A stretch of 37,866 nt of DNA from HRBIN12 sp964640965 (lineage in GTDB: Bacteria; Actinomycetota; UBA4738; HRBIN12). The position numbers and the translations under genes are program-made. The notes under the pieces are model-generated. The model was not told the DNA's origin. It made no database searches and saw only the letters and a list, made by a program, of their open reading frames with translations. The stretch is from positions 1 through 37,866 of the forward strand of contig CAZXJB010000007.1 in NCBI GenBank assembly GCA_964640965.1, written 5' to 3'. How positions within the stretch are numbered: the first letter of the stretch is position 1; every line of letters starts with the position of its first letter. Below, in pieces: positions 1 to 7,316 of this stretch.

Positions 1-1
1 G

Positions 2-637
2 GCTGTCGCCGCGGAGCTCCGGGCCGCCGGCGCCGAGGCGCGGGCGTTCCCCGCCGACGTGGCCGACCCCCACGAGGTCGCGGCGATGGCGGCGGCGGTG
101 GCGGCCTGGGCCGGGCCGGTGGAGGTGCTGGTGAACAACGCCGGCGTCCTCGAGATGGTCCCGCTCGCCGAGATGGCCGACGAGGTGTGGCATCGTGTCG
201 TCGACGTGAACCTCGGGGGGACGTTCCACTGCGTCCGGGCGGTGGTGCCGGCGATGGTCGCCCGGGGCTCCGGGCGGATCGTGAACGTCGCGTCCTTCTG
301 GGGGATCGTGGGTGTGGCCGGCGCCACGCACTACTGCGCCTCCAAGGGCGGCATCATCGCGCTCACGCGGGCCGCGGCAGCCGAGCTCGGCCCCGCCGGC
401 GTCCGGGTGGCCGCGCTCGCGCCGGGGACCGTGGATACCGAGCAGCTGCGCGCGGACGCGGCGTTCCTCGGCACCTCGCTGGAGGAGATGCGCGACCGCT
501 ACGCGGCGGACACGCTGCTCGGCCGGATCGCGAGCCCCGAGGAGATCGCGTGGCTCGCGGCCTTCCTCGCCTCCGACGACGGCGCTCCGTTCCACGGGCG
601 CACGCTCGTCGCGACCGGTGGGAGGAGGGTGGTGTGA
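2..637 (+). CDS. Short-chain dehydrogenase/reductase, 5'-truncated by window edge
   Basis: This is the C-terminal 211 residues of a classical SDR; the reading frame is open from base 2, so the start and the N-terminal nucleotide-binding glycine motif lie outside the window. Visible family marks are the NNAG motif after the fourth strand, a serine in the NVAS segment, and the catalytic pair in HYCASK (the YxxxK motif). The C-terminal segment ending in a GRTLVATGG-like strand is typical of FabG-like SDRs acting as NAD(P)-dependent alcohol or 3-oxoacyl reductases. The substrate cannot be told. The stop overlaps the next gene's start by 4 bases (GTGA), so it is probably co-translated with the TetR regulator and ureohydrolase that follow. 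The internal GTG at 59 is not the true start, because clear SDR sequence precedes it. Confidence 0.85.
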   Translation, partial: AVAAELRAAGAEARAFPADVADPHEVAAMAAAVAAWAGPVEVLVNNAGVLEMVPLAEMADEVWHRVVDVNLGGTFHCVRAVVPAMVARGSGRIVNVASFWGIVGVAGATHYCASKGGIIALTRAAAAELGPAGVRVAALAPGTVDTEQLRADAAFLGTSLEEMRDRYAADTLLGRIASPEEIAWLAAFLASDDGAPFHGRTLVATGGRRVV

Positions 638-1281
638 ACCTCCGAGCGGTCCCCGAGCGCCCGCTCCCGGCCTCGACGCGCGAGCGGATCCTGCTCGTGG
701 CCTCCGAGCTGTTCGCCACGCACGGCTACCACGCCACGACCACGCGGGAGATCGCCGCGGCCGTGGGCGTCCGCCAGCCGTCCCTGTTCCACCACTTCCC
801 GTCGAAGGAGGCGATCCTCCAGACGCTGCTCTCCTCCGACCTCGACGTCGCGGTGCCGAACGCGGAGGCCCTCGCCGCGGCGAACGGGCCGGCCTCGGTG
901 CGTCTGTACCGGTACCTGTGGCACGACATCACGCACCTCACGAGCAGCCCGTACAACCTGAGCGGCCTGTACACCGAGGAGGTCATGCGCGACCCGGCGT
1001 TCGAGCCCTGGATCCGCATGCGTGCGCGCCTGCACGCCGCGATCGAGCGCATCCTCGCCGACGGGGTGGCCTCGGGGGAGTTCGTCGATCTCCCGGTCGA
1101 GGTCGTGCGGGAGGCGATCACGGGCATCCTCATCCGCACGCTCACGCTCCACAGCGGTCGGGAGCCGGAGGGAGCCCCCGCGTTCTGCGAGCAGATCGTG
1201 TCGCTCGTGATGCGGGCCGTCCTCGCTGACCCCGCTCGCCTGCCAGAGATCCGACGTCACGCCGTCGAAGGAGGGGGATGA
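634..1281 (+). CDS. TetR family transcriptional regulator
   Basis: This 215-residue protein has an N-terminal TetR helix-turn-helix at about residues 18-65: TRERIL, then ATHGYHATTTREIA, then VGVRQPSLFHHFPSKEAIL. The C-terminal ligand-binding domain does not match a subfamily I can name. The start is the GTG at 634, which overlaps the SDR stop as GTGA. Upstream sequence in the same frame is arginine-rich shadow of the SDR gene and does not belong to the protein. The end overlaps the ureohydrolase start as ATGA. It probably controls this small operon, responding to the substrate of the SDR or ureohydrolase; that is inference from position only. Confidence 0.85.
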   Translation: MNLRAVPERPLPASTRERILLVASELFATHGYHATTTREIAAAVGVRQPSLFHHFPSKEAILQTLLSSDLDVAVPNAEALAAANGPASVRLYRYLWHDITHLTSSPYNLSGLYTEEVMRDPAFEPWIRMRARLHAAIERILADGVASGEFVDLPVEVVREAITGILIRTLTLHSGREPEGAPAFCEQIVSLVMRAVLADPARLPEIRRHAVEGGG

Positions 1282-2279
1282 TGGGACGGACGCCGTACGC
1301 GATGGGTCCCGAAGGCTGGGAGGGGCCCGGCCTGCCGCAGTCGAACCTGCCCTCGTTCATGGGGGCCGCCTGGATCCCGTGCCGGGCAGAGGCGATCCGG
1401 GACGCGGGAGCACGGGCGGCGTTCCTCGGGGTGCCGTTCGATCAGGCCACGGTGTACCGGTCGGGCTCGAGCCACGCACCGCGGGCCCTCCGGTACGTCT
1501 CGGAGATGTTCCTGCCGTACCTCGGCGACTTCGACGTGAACGTCTTCGAGGAGTTCCGCCTCGCCGATGTGGGGGACGTGCCGATGATCCCCGCCGACGC
1601 CGCGCGCTCGCGCGCCTCCATCGAGCGGTGGGTCTCGGAGATCCTGCAGGCGGGGGCGATGCCGATCTGCATCGGCGGCGACCACTCGATCCCGATCCCG
1701 ATCGGGCGAGCCATCTCGCAGCACGTCACGGGGCGTTTCGGCTACATCCACTTCGACGCCCACATCGACTGCCAGCCGAACTTCGCCGGCGAGCGGTTCA
1801 CGAACTGGTCCCACGTGGCGCGGATGATCGAGCTGCCGAACGTGGACCCCCGCAACGTCGCGATCGTGGGCGCCCGCGGGGCGCTGAACCCGCCGGAGCA
1901 GTGGGACTTCGTCGAGCAGCACGGGATCCGCGTGTACCGGATGCGGGAGATCCTCGAGCGCGGCATCGAGGAGGTCGTCCGCGAGGCCCTCGATCTCGTG
2001 ACCGACGGCACCGACGCCTTCTACTGCAGCCTCGACTCCGACGTCGTCGACGCGTCGGCGATGCCGGGGACCGACGCGCCGGAGCCCGGCGGGCTGCTCG
2101 CGCGCGAGATGCTCCGCGCGTGCGAGCTGATCGGCGCGCGGCGGCCGATCGCGCTCGACCTGGTCGAGCTGATCCCCGCGTACGACAACCCGGCCCAGAT
2201 CTCCCTGCGGCTGGCCGGCTACATGATCCTCCACGTGCTGGGGGGGTGGGCGACGGGTGGCGAGCAGGTCCGGTCCTGA
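1278..2279 (+). CDS. Agmatinase/ureohydrolase family protein
   Basis: This 333-residue protein belongs to the arginase/agmatinase/guanidinobutyrase family, binuclear Mn enzymes that split urea from guanidino compounds. The full metal-ligand set is present: H136 in GGDHS, D160, H162 and D164 in DAHID, and D253 and D255 in SLDSDVVD. The family's MPGTDAPEPGG segment follows. The usual DP after the last ligand block is DA here, a mild deviation. The substrate (agmatine, guanidinobutyrate, guanidine or another compound) cannot be decided from these motifs. It starts inside the stop of tetR (ATGA at 1278), so translation is coupled. It converges on the deacetylase gene, with only four bases between the two stops. 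Confidence 0.88.
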   Translation: MMGRTPYAMGPEGWEGPGLPQSNLPSFMGAAWIPCRAEAIRDAGARAAFLGVPFDQATVYRSGSSHAPRALRYVSEMFLPYLGDFDVNVFEEFRLADVGDVPMIPADAARSRASIERWVSEILQAGAMPICIGGDHSIPIPIGRAISQHVTGRFGYIHFDAHIDCQPNFAGERFTNWSHVARMIELPNVDPRNVAIVGARGALNPPEQWDFVEQHGIRVYRMREILERGIEEVVREALDLVTDGTDAFYCSLDSDVVDASAMPGTDAPEPGGLLAREMLRACELIGARRPIALDLVELIPAYDNPAQISLRLAGYMILHVLGGWATGGEQVRS

Positions 2280-2283
2280 GCCC

Positions 2284-3102
2284 CTAGGGCTCGGCGAGGA
2301 CGCGGGCGGCGTGCTCGGCGATCTCGCCGCAGGTCGCGATCCAGAGGTCCTCGCGCCCGCGCAGGCGGTCGAGGAGCGCGCCGAGCGCCCGGGCCCTGGC
2401 CGGCCGGCCGGAGAGGAACGGGTGCATGGTGAGCACGGCGCACCCGCCCACCTCGGCGAGCGCGTCGATCTCCTCCCACCAGGCCTCGAGGACCTCGCTC
2501 GGGCGCGCGATGGCGCCCGAGCCGGTGATGTCCGGCCAGAACGCGTACCGCTCCCAGTCGTCGAAGGTCCACGAGACCGGGACCTCGATGAGCCCGCCGA
2601 CGCGGTACGGGGCGTCGCGCTCGAACAGGCTCGAGTCGTAGGCGAAGCCGAGCTCGGCGAGCAGCTCCAGGGTGTGGGCCCCGAGCTCCCACCACGGCGC
2701 GCGGTAGCCGAGGGGCCGCACCCCGGCGGTCCGCTCGAGCGCGTCGAGCCCGCGCCGCAGGATCGCGAGCTCGTCCTCGCGCGAGCGGCCGAGGAGCGAC
2801 TCGTGCTCGTACCCGTGGTGGGCGATCTCGTGGCCGGCGGCCGCGACCGCGCGGACGACCTCGGGGTGGCGCTCGGCGGTGGCGCCGGGGACGAAGAAGG
2901 TGGCGCGCACGTCGCGCTCGGTGAGGACCTCGAGCAGGCGGGGCACGCCCGTCACCGGCCCGTAGCGCTGGTGCGACATCAGGCTCGGGCGCTCCGCGTA
3001 CGCGGGGTCGATCGCCAGCATGACGGACTCGGCGTCGACGTCGAAGGTGACGGCGACGGCGGCGCGACGGCCCTCGGGCCAGGGGAAGGTGGGGCCGCTC
3101 AC
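2284..3102 (-). CDS. Polysaccharide deacetylase (NodB homology) family protein
   Basis: The 272-residue protein is a single NodB/CE4 domain without a signal peptide, so it is probably cytoplasmic. Motif 1 is TFDVDAES (the family's TFDD region), motif 2 is HHGYEH (metal-binding HxxxH), motif 3 is GYRAPWWE, and the late motif is LTMHPF. Cytoplasmic NodB proteins with this FDVDAE variant include allantoinase-like PuuE relatives and other amidohydrolases acting on small amides, so the name does not imply a sugar substrate. The start is GTG at 3102. A candidate promoter on the minus strand has TTGTCG at 3161-3156 and TACAAC at 3138-3133, 17 bases apart. Position next to a ureohydrolase fits a role in C-N bond hydrolysis of nitrogen compounds, which is inference. 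Confidence 0.82.
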   Translation of the reverse strand: MSGPTFPWPEGRRAAVAVTFDVDAESVMLAIDPAYAERPSLMSHQRYGPVTGVPRLLEVLTERDVRATFFVPGATAERHPEVVRAVAAAGHEIAHHGYEHESLLGRSREDELAILRRGLDALERTAGVRPLGYRAPWWELGAHTLELLAELGFAYDSSLFERDAPYRVGGLIEVPVSWTFDDWERYAFWPDITGSGAIARPSEVLEAWWEEIDALAEVGGCAVLTMHPFLSGRPARARALGALLDRLRGREDLWIATCGEIAEHAARVLAEP

Positions 3103-3184
3103 GGACGGGCAGGGGCGTCGGTCACGGCGAGGGTTGTACCGGGTCCGCGTCGTCGCGACAACCCGGCCGCGCGCCCGACCCGGC

Positions 3185-3190
3185 TACGAT
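3185..3190 (+). promoter_or_regulatory. Candidate -10 element for the CBS-domain gene
   Basis: TACGAT lies in the gap between the divergent deacetylase and CBS genes and would start a leader of about 75 bases. No convincing -35 hexamer precedes it, so this is a weak call based on the -10 match alone. Confidence 0.25.
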
Positions 3191-3272
3191 GCGGGGCGCG
3201 ACTCGACCGTGGCCCCCTCGGCGACGGATCGAGCGGCCGAGGAGCGAGCAGCCGAGGAGCGAGGAGGAGCCC

Positions 3273-3668
3273 ATGACGAAGGCCCCGGACCGCGTCCGCG
3301 ACCTCATGACCGTCGGGGTCGTGACGGTCGCCCCTGAGGAGACGGTCGCCACCGCGCTGCGACGCATGATCGACCACGACATCGGCGCCGTGGTCGTCGC
3401 CGAGGGCGAGACGCCCGTCGGCGTCTTCACCGAGCGCGACGTGACCCGGCGGGTCCTCTCCGACCCGGACCTGCTCGAGCGCCCGGTCCGCGAGGTCATG
3501 TCCTCGCCCGTCGTCACCACGGAGCCCGACGCCGAGATCGTCTTCGTGTTCGAGACGATGAACGAGCGGAGGATCCGGCGCCTGCCCGTCGTCGAGGGCG
3601 GGCGGCTCGTCGGGATCCTCACCGAGCGCGACCTCCTGCGCTGGGTGGACGCGGTGGCCCACGAGTGA
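3273..3668 (+). CDS. CBS domain-pair protein
   Basis: This 131-residue stand-alone Bateman module has two CBS repeats and nothing else. Repeat one runs from about residue 8 (VRDLMTVGVVTVAPEE) through GVFTERDVTRRV. Repeat two runs from VREVMSSPVVTTEPD through GILTERDLLRW. Such proteins bind adenine nucleotides and usually act as energy or redox sensors for a partner protein. The start is ATG 3273, with GAGGAG just upstream; the frame is open further back but that part is Arg/Glu-rich low-complexity sequence. Its stop overlaps the next start (GTGA at 3665), so the nucleotidyltransferase-like protein is the likeliest partner. Confidence 0.88.
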   Translation: MTKAPDRVRDLMTVGVVTVAPEETVATALRRMIDHDIGAVVVAEGETPVGVFTERDVTRRVLSDPDLLERPVREVMSSPVVTTEPDAEIVFVFETMNERRIRRLPVVEGGRLVGILTERDLLRWVDAVAHE

Positions 3669-4423
3669 GGATGGCGACGGCGGACGCCTTCGAGCTCGCG
3701 ACGTCGGTCGTGCACGCCGCGGCCGAGCGCGGGGTGCCGCTCCGGCTGCTCGGCGGTCAGGCCGTCCGCCTGCTCACGCCCGACTTCCCGCCCCGCTCGC
3801 GCGCCGGCCAGGACCTCGACCTCGCCTCGGTGGCCTCGGCGAAGAGCCAGGTCGAGGCGCTCCTCGCCGAGCTGGGCTTCGAGGGGGACCGCCGGTTCAA
3901 CGCGCTCCACGGCCACAAGCAGCAGTACTTCGTCGGCCCGGGGGGCGGCCCGCCGGTCGACGTGATCATGGACCGGCTGGAGATGTGCCACGTGCTGGAG
4001 TTCCGGGATCGCATCGACCGGATGCCGTACACGCTCGACGTGACGGACCTGCTGCTGTCGAAGCTCCAGGTGGTGGAGCAGAACGAGAAGGACGTCCAGG
4101 ACATCACGTACCTGCTCGCGGCCTTCGAGGTGCGCGAGGGCGACGAGCCGGGGACGATCGGCCTCGGCCGCGTCGGGCGGGTGGTGGCCGACGACTGGGG
4201 CTGGTGGCGGACCGTCACGGGCAACCTGGATCGCGTCGCGGAGCTGCTCCGCGGTGAGCTCGCGCGCCTCGTGCCTGCGGGCGCGCGCTTCGACCCGGTC
4301 GAGCAGGCGCTGCTGCTGCGCCGCCACGCCGAGGAGGTCCCGAAGAGCCTGCGGTGGAAGATCCGGGCCCGCGTCGGCGAACGGGTGCGCTGGTACGAGC
4401 TCCCCGAGGCGGCCGACCACTGA
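3665..4423 (+). CDS. Nucleotidyltransferase-fold hypothetical protein (AbiEii-like)
   Basis: This 252-residue protein resembles the nucleotidyltransferase superfamily: an LLGGQAVRL helix start, then GQDLDLAS as the paired-aspartate motif, VDVIMDRL as the third acidic strand, and a helix with TDLLLSKLQ that supplies the conserved lysine of AbiEii/minor nucleotidyltransferase proteins. The C-terminal half (about residues 150-252) is not recognised. The start is GTG 3665, overlapping the CBS stop; ATG 3671 is an alternative. No antitoxin-like gene sits beside it, so a toxin role is not supported. The upstream CBS protein may gate its activity by nucleotide level. It converges on betA with eight bases between stops. 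Confidence 0.6.
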   Translation: MRMATADAFELATSVVHAAAERGVPLRLLGGQAVRLLTPDFPPRSRAGQDLDLASVASAKSQVEALLAELGFEGDRRFNALHGHKQQYFVGPGGGPPVDVIMDRLEMCHVLEFRDRIDRMPYTLDVTDLLLSKLQVVEQNEKDVQDITYLLAAFEVREGDEPGTIGLGRVGRVVADDWGWWRTVTGNLDRVAELLRGELARLVPAGARFDPVEQALLLRRHAEEVPKSLRWKIRARVGERVRWYELPEAADH

Positions 4424-4431
4424 GGGAGGGA

Positions 4432-6126
4432 TCAGCCCTCCGCGTTGCCGCCCTCGGTGTGCCGGTAGAAGGGGATCCGCAGCGGCGGTAGCGGTGTGTT
4501 GCCGAGGATGAGGTCCGCCGCCTTCTCCGCGGTCATCATCACCGGGGCGTAGATGTTCGCGTTCGTGATCGAGGGGAAGACCGACGCATCCACGATCCGC
4601 AGCCCCTCGAGCCCGTGGACCTTCATCGAGGTGGGGTCCACGACGGAGCGCTCGTCGACGCCCATCCGGCAGGTGCAGGAGGGGTGCAGGGCGGTCTCGC
4701 CGTCCCGGGCCACCCAGTCGAGGATCTCCTCCTCGGTCTCGACGCCCGGTCCCGGCGAGAGCTCCCCGCCGTTGAAGGGGTCGAAGGCGGGCTGGTTCAG
4801 GATGCGGCGGGCGATGCGGATCGCCTCGACCCACTCGCGTCGATCCTTCTCCGTCGAGAGGTAGTTGAACAGCAGCCGCGGCTTCACGCGGGGATCGGGG
4901 CTCGTGATCTTCACCCACCCCCGGGCGTCCGAGTACATCGGGCCGATGTGGACCTGGTAGCCGTGGTCGCCCGCGGGGGCCGAGCCGTCGTAGCGGATCG
5001 CGATCGGCAGGAAGTGGAACATGAGGTTCGGGTAGTCGACCTCGTCGTTGGAGCGGACGAAGCCCCCGGCCTCGAAGTGGTTCGTAGCCCCCGGCCCGGA
5101 CCGGAACAGGAGCCACTGCAGCGCGACGATCGGACGCCACCGCCACCGCAGGTACGGGGCGACGGAGACGGGCTGCGTGCATCGGTACTGCACGTAGACC
5201 TCCAGGTGGTCCTGGAGATTCTCGCCCACCCCGGGGAGGTCGTGCACGACCTCGATGCCGAGGGCGCGCAGCTCCTCGGCGTTGCCGACGCCGGAGACCT
5301 GGAGGATCTGGGGCGTGTTGATGGCCCCGCCGCAGAGGATCACCTCCCCCGCGGTCACCCGCTCGACCCCACCGCGCCCCCGCACGTACTCGACGCCCAC
5401 GGCCCGGGTGCCGCGGAAGAGCACGCGGGTGACGAAGGCCCGGGTCCGGACCTCCAGGTTGGGGCGACCCATCACCGGGTGGAGGTACGCGCGGGCGGCC
5501 GAGAGGCGTCGCCCGGCGTGGATCGTCCGGTCGAAGGGCGCGAAGCCCTCCTGCCGGAACCCGTTCACGTCCTCGGTCAGGGGGTAGCCGGCCTGCTGGA
5601 CGGCCTCGAAGAAGGCGCCGAACAGCGGGTTGCGCGCCGGGCCGCGCTCGAGCACGAGCGGTCCGGCGTGGCCGCGGAAGGGATCGTCGACGCGGGCGGC
5701 GAGGCAGTTCTCCATGCGCTTGAAGTAGGGCAGGCAGTGGGCGTAGCTCCACGTCTCCATGCCCGGGTTCGCCGCCCAGCGCTCGTAGTCCATGGGGTTG
5801 CCGCGCTGGAAGATCATGCCGTTGATGGAGCTCGAGCCGCCGAGAACCTTGCCCCGGGCGTGGTAGATCCGCCGGCCGTGCATGTGGGGCTCGGGCTCGG
5901 ACTCGTAGCGCCAGTCGTAGAAGCGGCTGCCGATCGGGAAGGCGAGGGCCGCCGGCATGTGGATGAAGACGTCCCACGGGTAGTCGGGGCGGCCGGCCTC
6001 CAGCACGAGCACGCGGTTGGAGGGGTCCGTGGAGAGGCGGTTGGCGAGGCAGCTGCCGGCGGAGCCGCCCCCGACGATCACGAAGTCGTAATGACGCGAG
6101 GTCATCGCGGCAGGAGTCTGCGCCAT
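4432..6126 (-). CDS. betA: Choline dehydrogenase-type GMC oxidoreductase
   Basis: This 564-residue FAD enzyme of the glucose-methanol-choline family would oxidise choline to betaine aldehyde, and perhaps on to betaine. The FAD dinucleotide motif VIVGGGSAGSCLANRLS is near residue 15. GMC signature 1 is at ARGKVLGGSSSINGM, signature 2 at GGAINTPQILQVSGVG, and the C-terminal catalytic region reads LHPSCTCRMG with the distal asparagine in SITNANIYAP. Length fits BetA (about 555). ATG 6126 is taken as the start; ATG 6105, seven codons inside and directly before RHYDFVIVGGG, is an equally plausible start, and neither has a strong ribosome-binding site. It diverges from proV across a 142-base gap full of inverted repeats, which suits shared control of choline oxidation and betaine uptake. 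Confidence 0.87.
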   Translation of the reverse strand: MAQTPAAMTSRHYDFVIVGGGSAGSCLANRLSTDPSNRVLVLEAGRPDYPWDVFIHMPAALAFPIGSRFYDWRYESEPEPHMHGRRIYHARGKVLGGSSSINGMIFQRGNPMDYERWAANPGMETWSYAHCLPYFKRMENCLAARVDDPFRGHAGPLVLERGPARNPLFGAFFEAVQQAGYPLTEDVNGFRQEGFAPFDRTIHAGRRLSAARAYLHPVMGRPNLEVRTRAFVTRVLFRGTRAVGVEYVRGRGGVERVTAGEVILCGGAINTPQILQVSGVGNAEELRALGIEVVHDLPGVGENLQDHLEVYVQYRCTQPVSVAPYLRWRWRPIVALQWLLFRSGPGATNHFEAGGFVRSNDEVDYPNLMFHFLPIAIRYDGSAPAGDHGYQVHIGPMYSDARGWVKITSPDPRVKPRLLFNYLSTEKDRREWVEAIRIARRILNQPAFDPFNGGELSPGPGVETEEEILDWVARDGETALHPSCTCRMGVDERSVVDPTSMKVHGLEGLRIVDASVFPSITNANIYAPVMMTAEKAADLILGNTPLPPLRIPFYRHTEGGNAEG

Positions 6127-6147
6127 CCGGTCGCGGCCCGCGCGCCG

Positions 6148-6170
6148 ACGGTTGCGGCGACCGCAACCGT
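6148..6170. promoter_or_regulatory. 23-bp inverted repeat, predicted operator between betA and proV
   Basis: A perfect palindrome has 10-base arms (6148-6157 and 6161-6170) around the spacer CGA. Its core is GTTGC-N7-GCAAC (6151-6167), the same arrangement found upstream of the dimethylglycine oxidase gene at 11911-11927. Further copies of the half-site lie nearby: GTTGC at 6174-6178 and CGCAAC at 6243-6248. It is likely the binding site of a betaine-locus regulator; the IclR protein encoded at 25574 is the best local candidate. Confidence 0.6.
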
Positions 6171-6174
6171 TGGG

Positions 6175-6204
6175 TTGCCCCGGTTCCGCGCCTCCCCCAT
6201 AGTC
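6175..6204 (+). promoter_or_regulatory. Candidate proV promoter
   Basis: TTGCCC at 6175-6180 and CATAGT at 6199-6204 are separated by 18 bases and point towards proV. They lie immediately after the 23-bp palindrome, so a bound regulator could block or activate here. The hexamers are imperfect, so the call is tentative. Confidence 0.3.
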
Positions 6205-6207
6205 CGA

Positions 6208-6222
6208 CGGTCGGGCCGACCG
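6208..6222. repeat. Second perfect palindrome in the betA-proV gap
   Basis: CGGTCGG-G-CCGACCG is a 15-base palindrome with 7-base arms, placed where transcription from the candidate proV promoter would begin. Its sequence is unrelated to the GTTGC/GCAAC element, so it may serve a different regulator or form an RNA stem in the leader. Confidence 0.4.
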
Positions 6223-6268
6223 AGGGTCATGGTGCGGCCCCACGCAACCGAGGAGACGGCTGACCACG

Positions 6269-7297
6269 GTGGACAGGATCGACGCGTCGGTCTCGTGCCG
6301 CGATCTCTGGAAGGTGTACGGCCCGAGGCCGGAGCGCATCGTCGGCTCGCCCGAGGCCGACCTTCCCCGGGCCGACCTGCTCGCGAGGACCGGTTGCGTG
6401 GCGGCCGTGCGGGGCGTCTCCTTCGACGTCGCCCCGGGCGAGGTCTTCGTCGTGATGGGCCTCTCGGGCTCGGGGAAGTCGACGCTCGTGCGGATGCTGA
6501 ACCGCCTGCACGAGCCGACGGCGGGGCGGATCCTCATCGACGGTGAGGACGTCCGAGCGCTGGACGCGGAGCGACTGCGCGAGCTGCGGCGCCGCAAGGT
6601 GAGCATGGTCTTCCAGCACTTCGGGCTCCTGCCCCATCGGCGGATCGTCGACAACGTGGCGTTGGGCCTGGAGATCCGGGGGGTCGATCGCGCCGAGCGC
6701 CTCCGCCGCGCCCACGAGGTGCTCGAGGTCGTGGGGCTCGCGGGATGGGCGAGCGCCTACCCCGAGGAGCTCTCGGGGGGGATGCAGCAGCGGGTCGGGC
6801 TCGCGCGCGCCCTCGCGACCGACCCGGAGATCATGCTCTTCGACGAGCCCTTCAGCGCGCTCGATCCGCTCATCCGCCGTGACATGCAGGACGAGGTCCT
6901 GCGGCTCCAGCGCGAGCTCCGCAAGACGATGATCTTCATCACCCACGACCTCATGGAGGCCCTCAAGCTCGGCGACCGGATCGCGGTCATGAAGGACGGG
7001 CGGTTCGTCCAGGTGGGCACGCCCGAGGAGGTCGTGCTGCGTCCGGCCGATGCGTACGTCGCCGACTTCACCCGGGACGTGCCGCGCTCGCACGTCCTGC
7101 GGGCCCGCTCCGTCATGCAGCCCTTGAACGGGAGTCACGCGTTCGCCGCGGACGTCGGGCCGGAGACGACCCTCGCCGAGCTGCTCCCGATCGTGGCGCG
7201 GAGCGAGGACCCGGTGCGGGTCGTGGAGGACGGTCGGCCGATCGGCGTGGTCGACCGAGCGGCGGTGCTGGAAGCGATGGTCGAGGGCCCCCGCTGA
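6269..7297 (+). CDS. proV: Glycine betaine ABC transporter, ATP-binding protein
   Basis: This 342-residue ATPase of the ProV/OpuAA type powers uptake of glycine betaine or related quaternary amines. The betaine-family N-terminus (DLWKVYGPRPERI) precedes Walker A at GLSGSGKST, the signature LSGGMQQRVGLARAL, Walker B IMLFDEPFSALD and the switch ITHD. The C-terminal 60 residues form one short CBS-like unit, shorter than the CBS pair that senses ionic strength in OpuA. The start is GTG 6269, with AGGAGA about 12 bases upstream. It heads a proV-proW-proX-aldehyde dehydrogenase run. The junction with proW contains an unusual 17-bp tandem duplication, described separately. Confidence 0.93.
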   Translation: MDRIDASVSCRDLWKVYGPRPERIVGSPEADLPRADLLARTGCVAAVRGVSFDVAPGEVFVVMGLSGSGKSTLVRMLNRLHEPTAGRILIDGEDVRALDAERLRELRRRKVSMVFQHFGLLPHRRIVDNVALGLEIRGVDRAERLRRAHEVLEVVGLAGWASAYPEELSGGMQQRVGLARALATDPEIMLFDEPFSALDPLIRRDMQDEVLRLQRELRKTMIFITHDLMEALKLGDRIAVMKDGRFVQVGTPEEVVLRPADAYVADFTRDVPRSHVLRARSVMQPLNGSHAFAADVGPETTLAELLPIVARSEDPVRVVEDGRPIGVVDRAAVLEAMVEGPR

Positions 7298-7316
7298 TGG
7301 AGGACCCCCGCTGATG
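7283..7316 (+). repeat. 17-bp tandem duplication making a five-codon minigene at the proV-proW junction
   Basis: Bases 7283-7299 and 7300-7316 are adjacent copies with one mismatch (GAGGGCCCCCGCTGATG and GAGGACCCCCGCTGATG). Each ends in TGATG. The first TGATG joins the proV stop to an ATG that reads Met-Glu-Asp-Pro-Arg and stops at the second TGATG, whose ATG is the proW start. The GAGG of the second copy can serve as the proW ribosome-binding site. Confidence 0.8.

Noticed and set aside
3665..4423. Type IV toxin-antitoxin system
   Set aside because: The nucleotidyltransferase-like protein has only a CBS protein beside it and no AbiEi-like antitoxin.
3122..6166. 1014-codon open frame on the minus strand
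   Set aside because: It is an Arg/Pro/Gly-rich shadow of the CBS, nucleotidyltransferase and betA genes; betA lies in another frame with complete GMC motifs.
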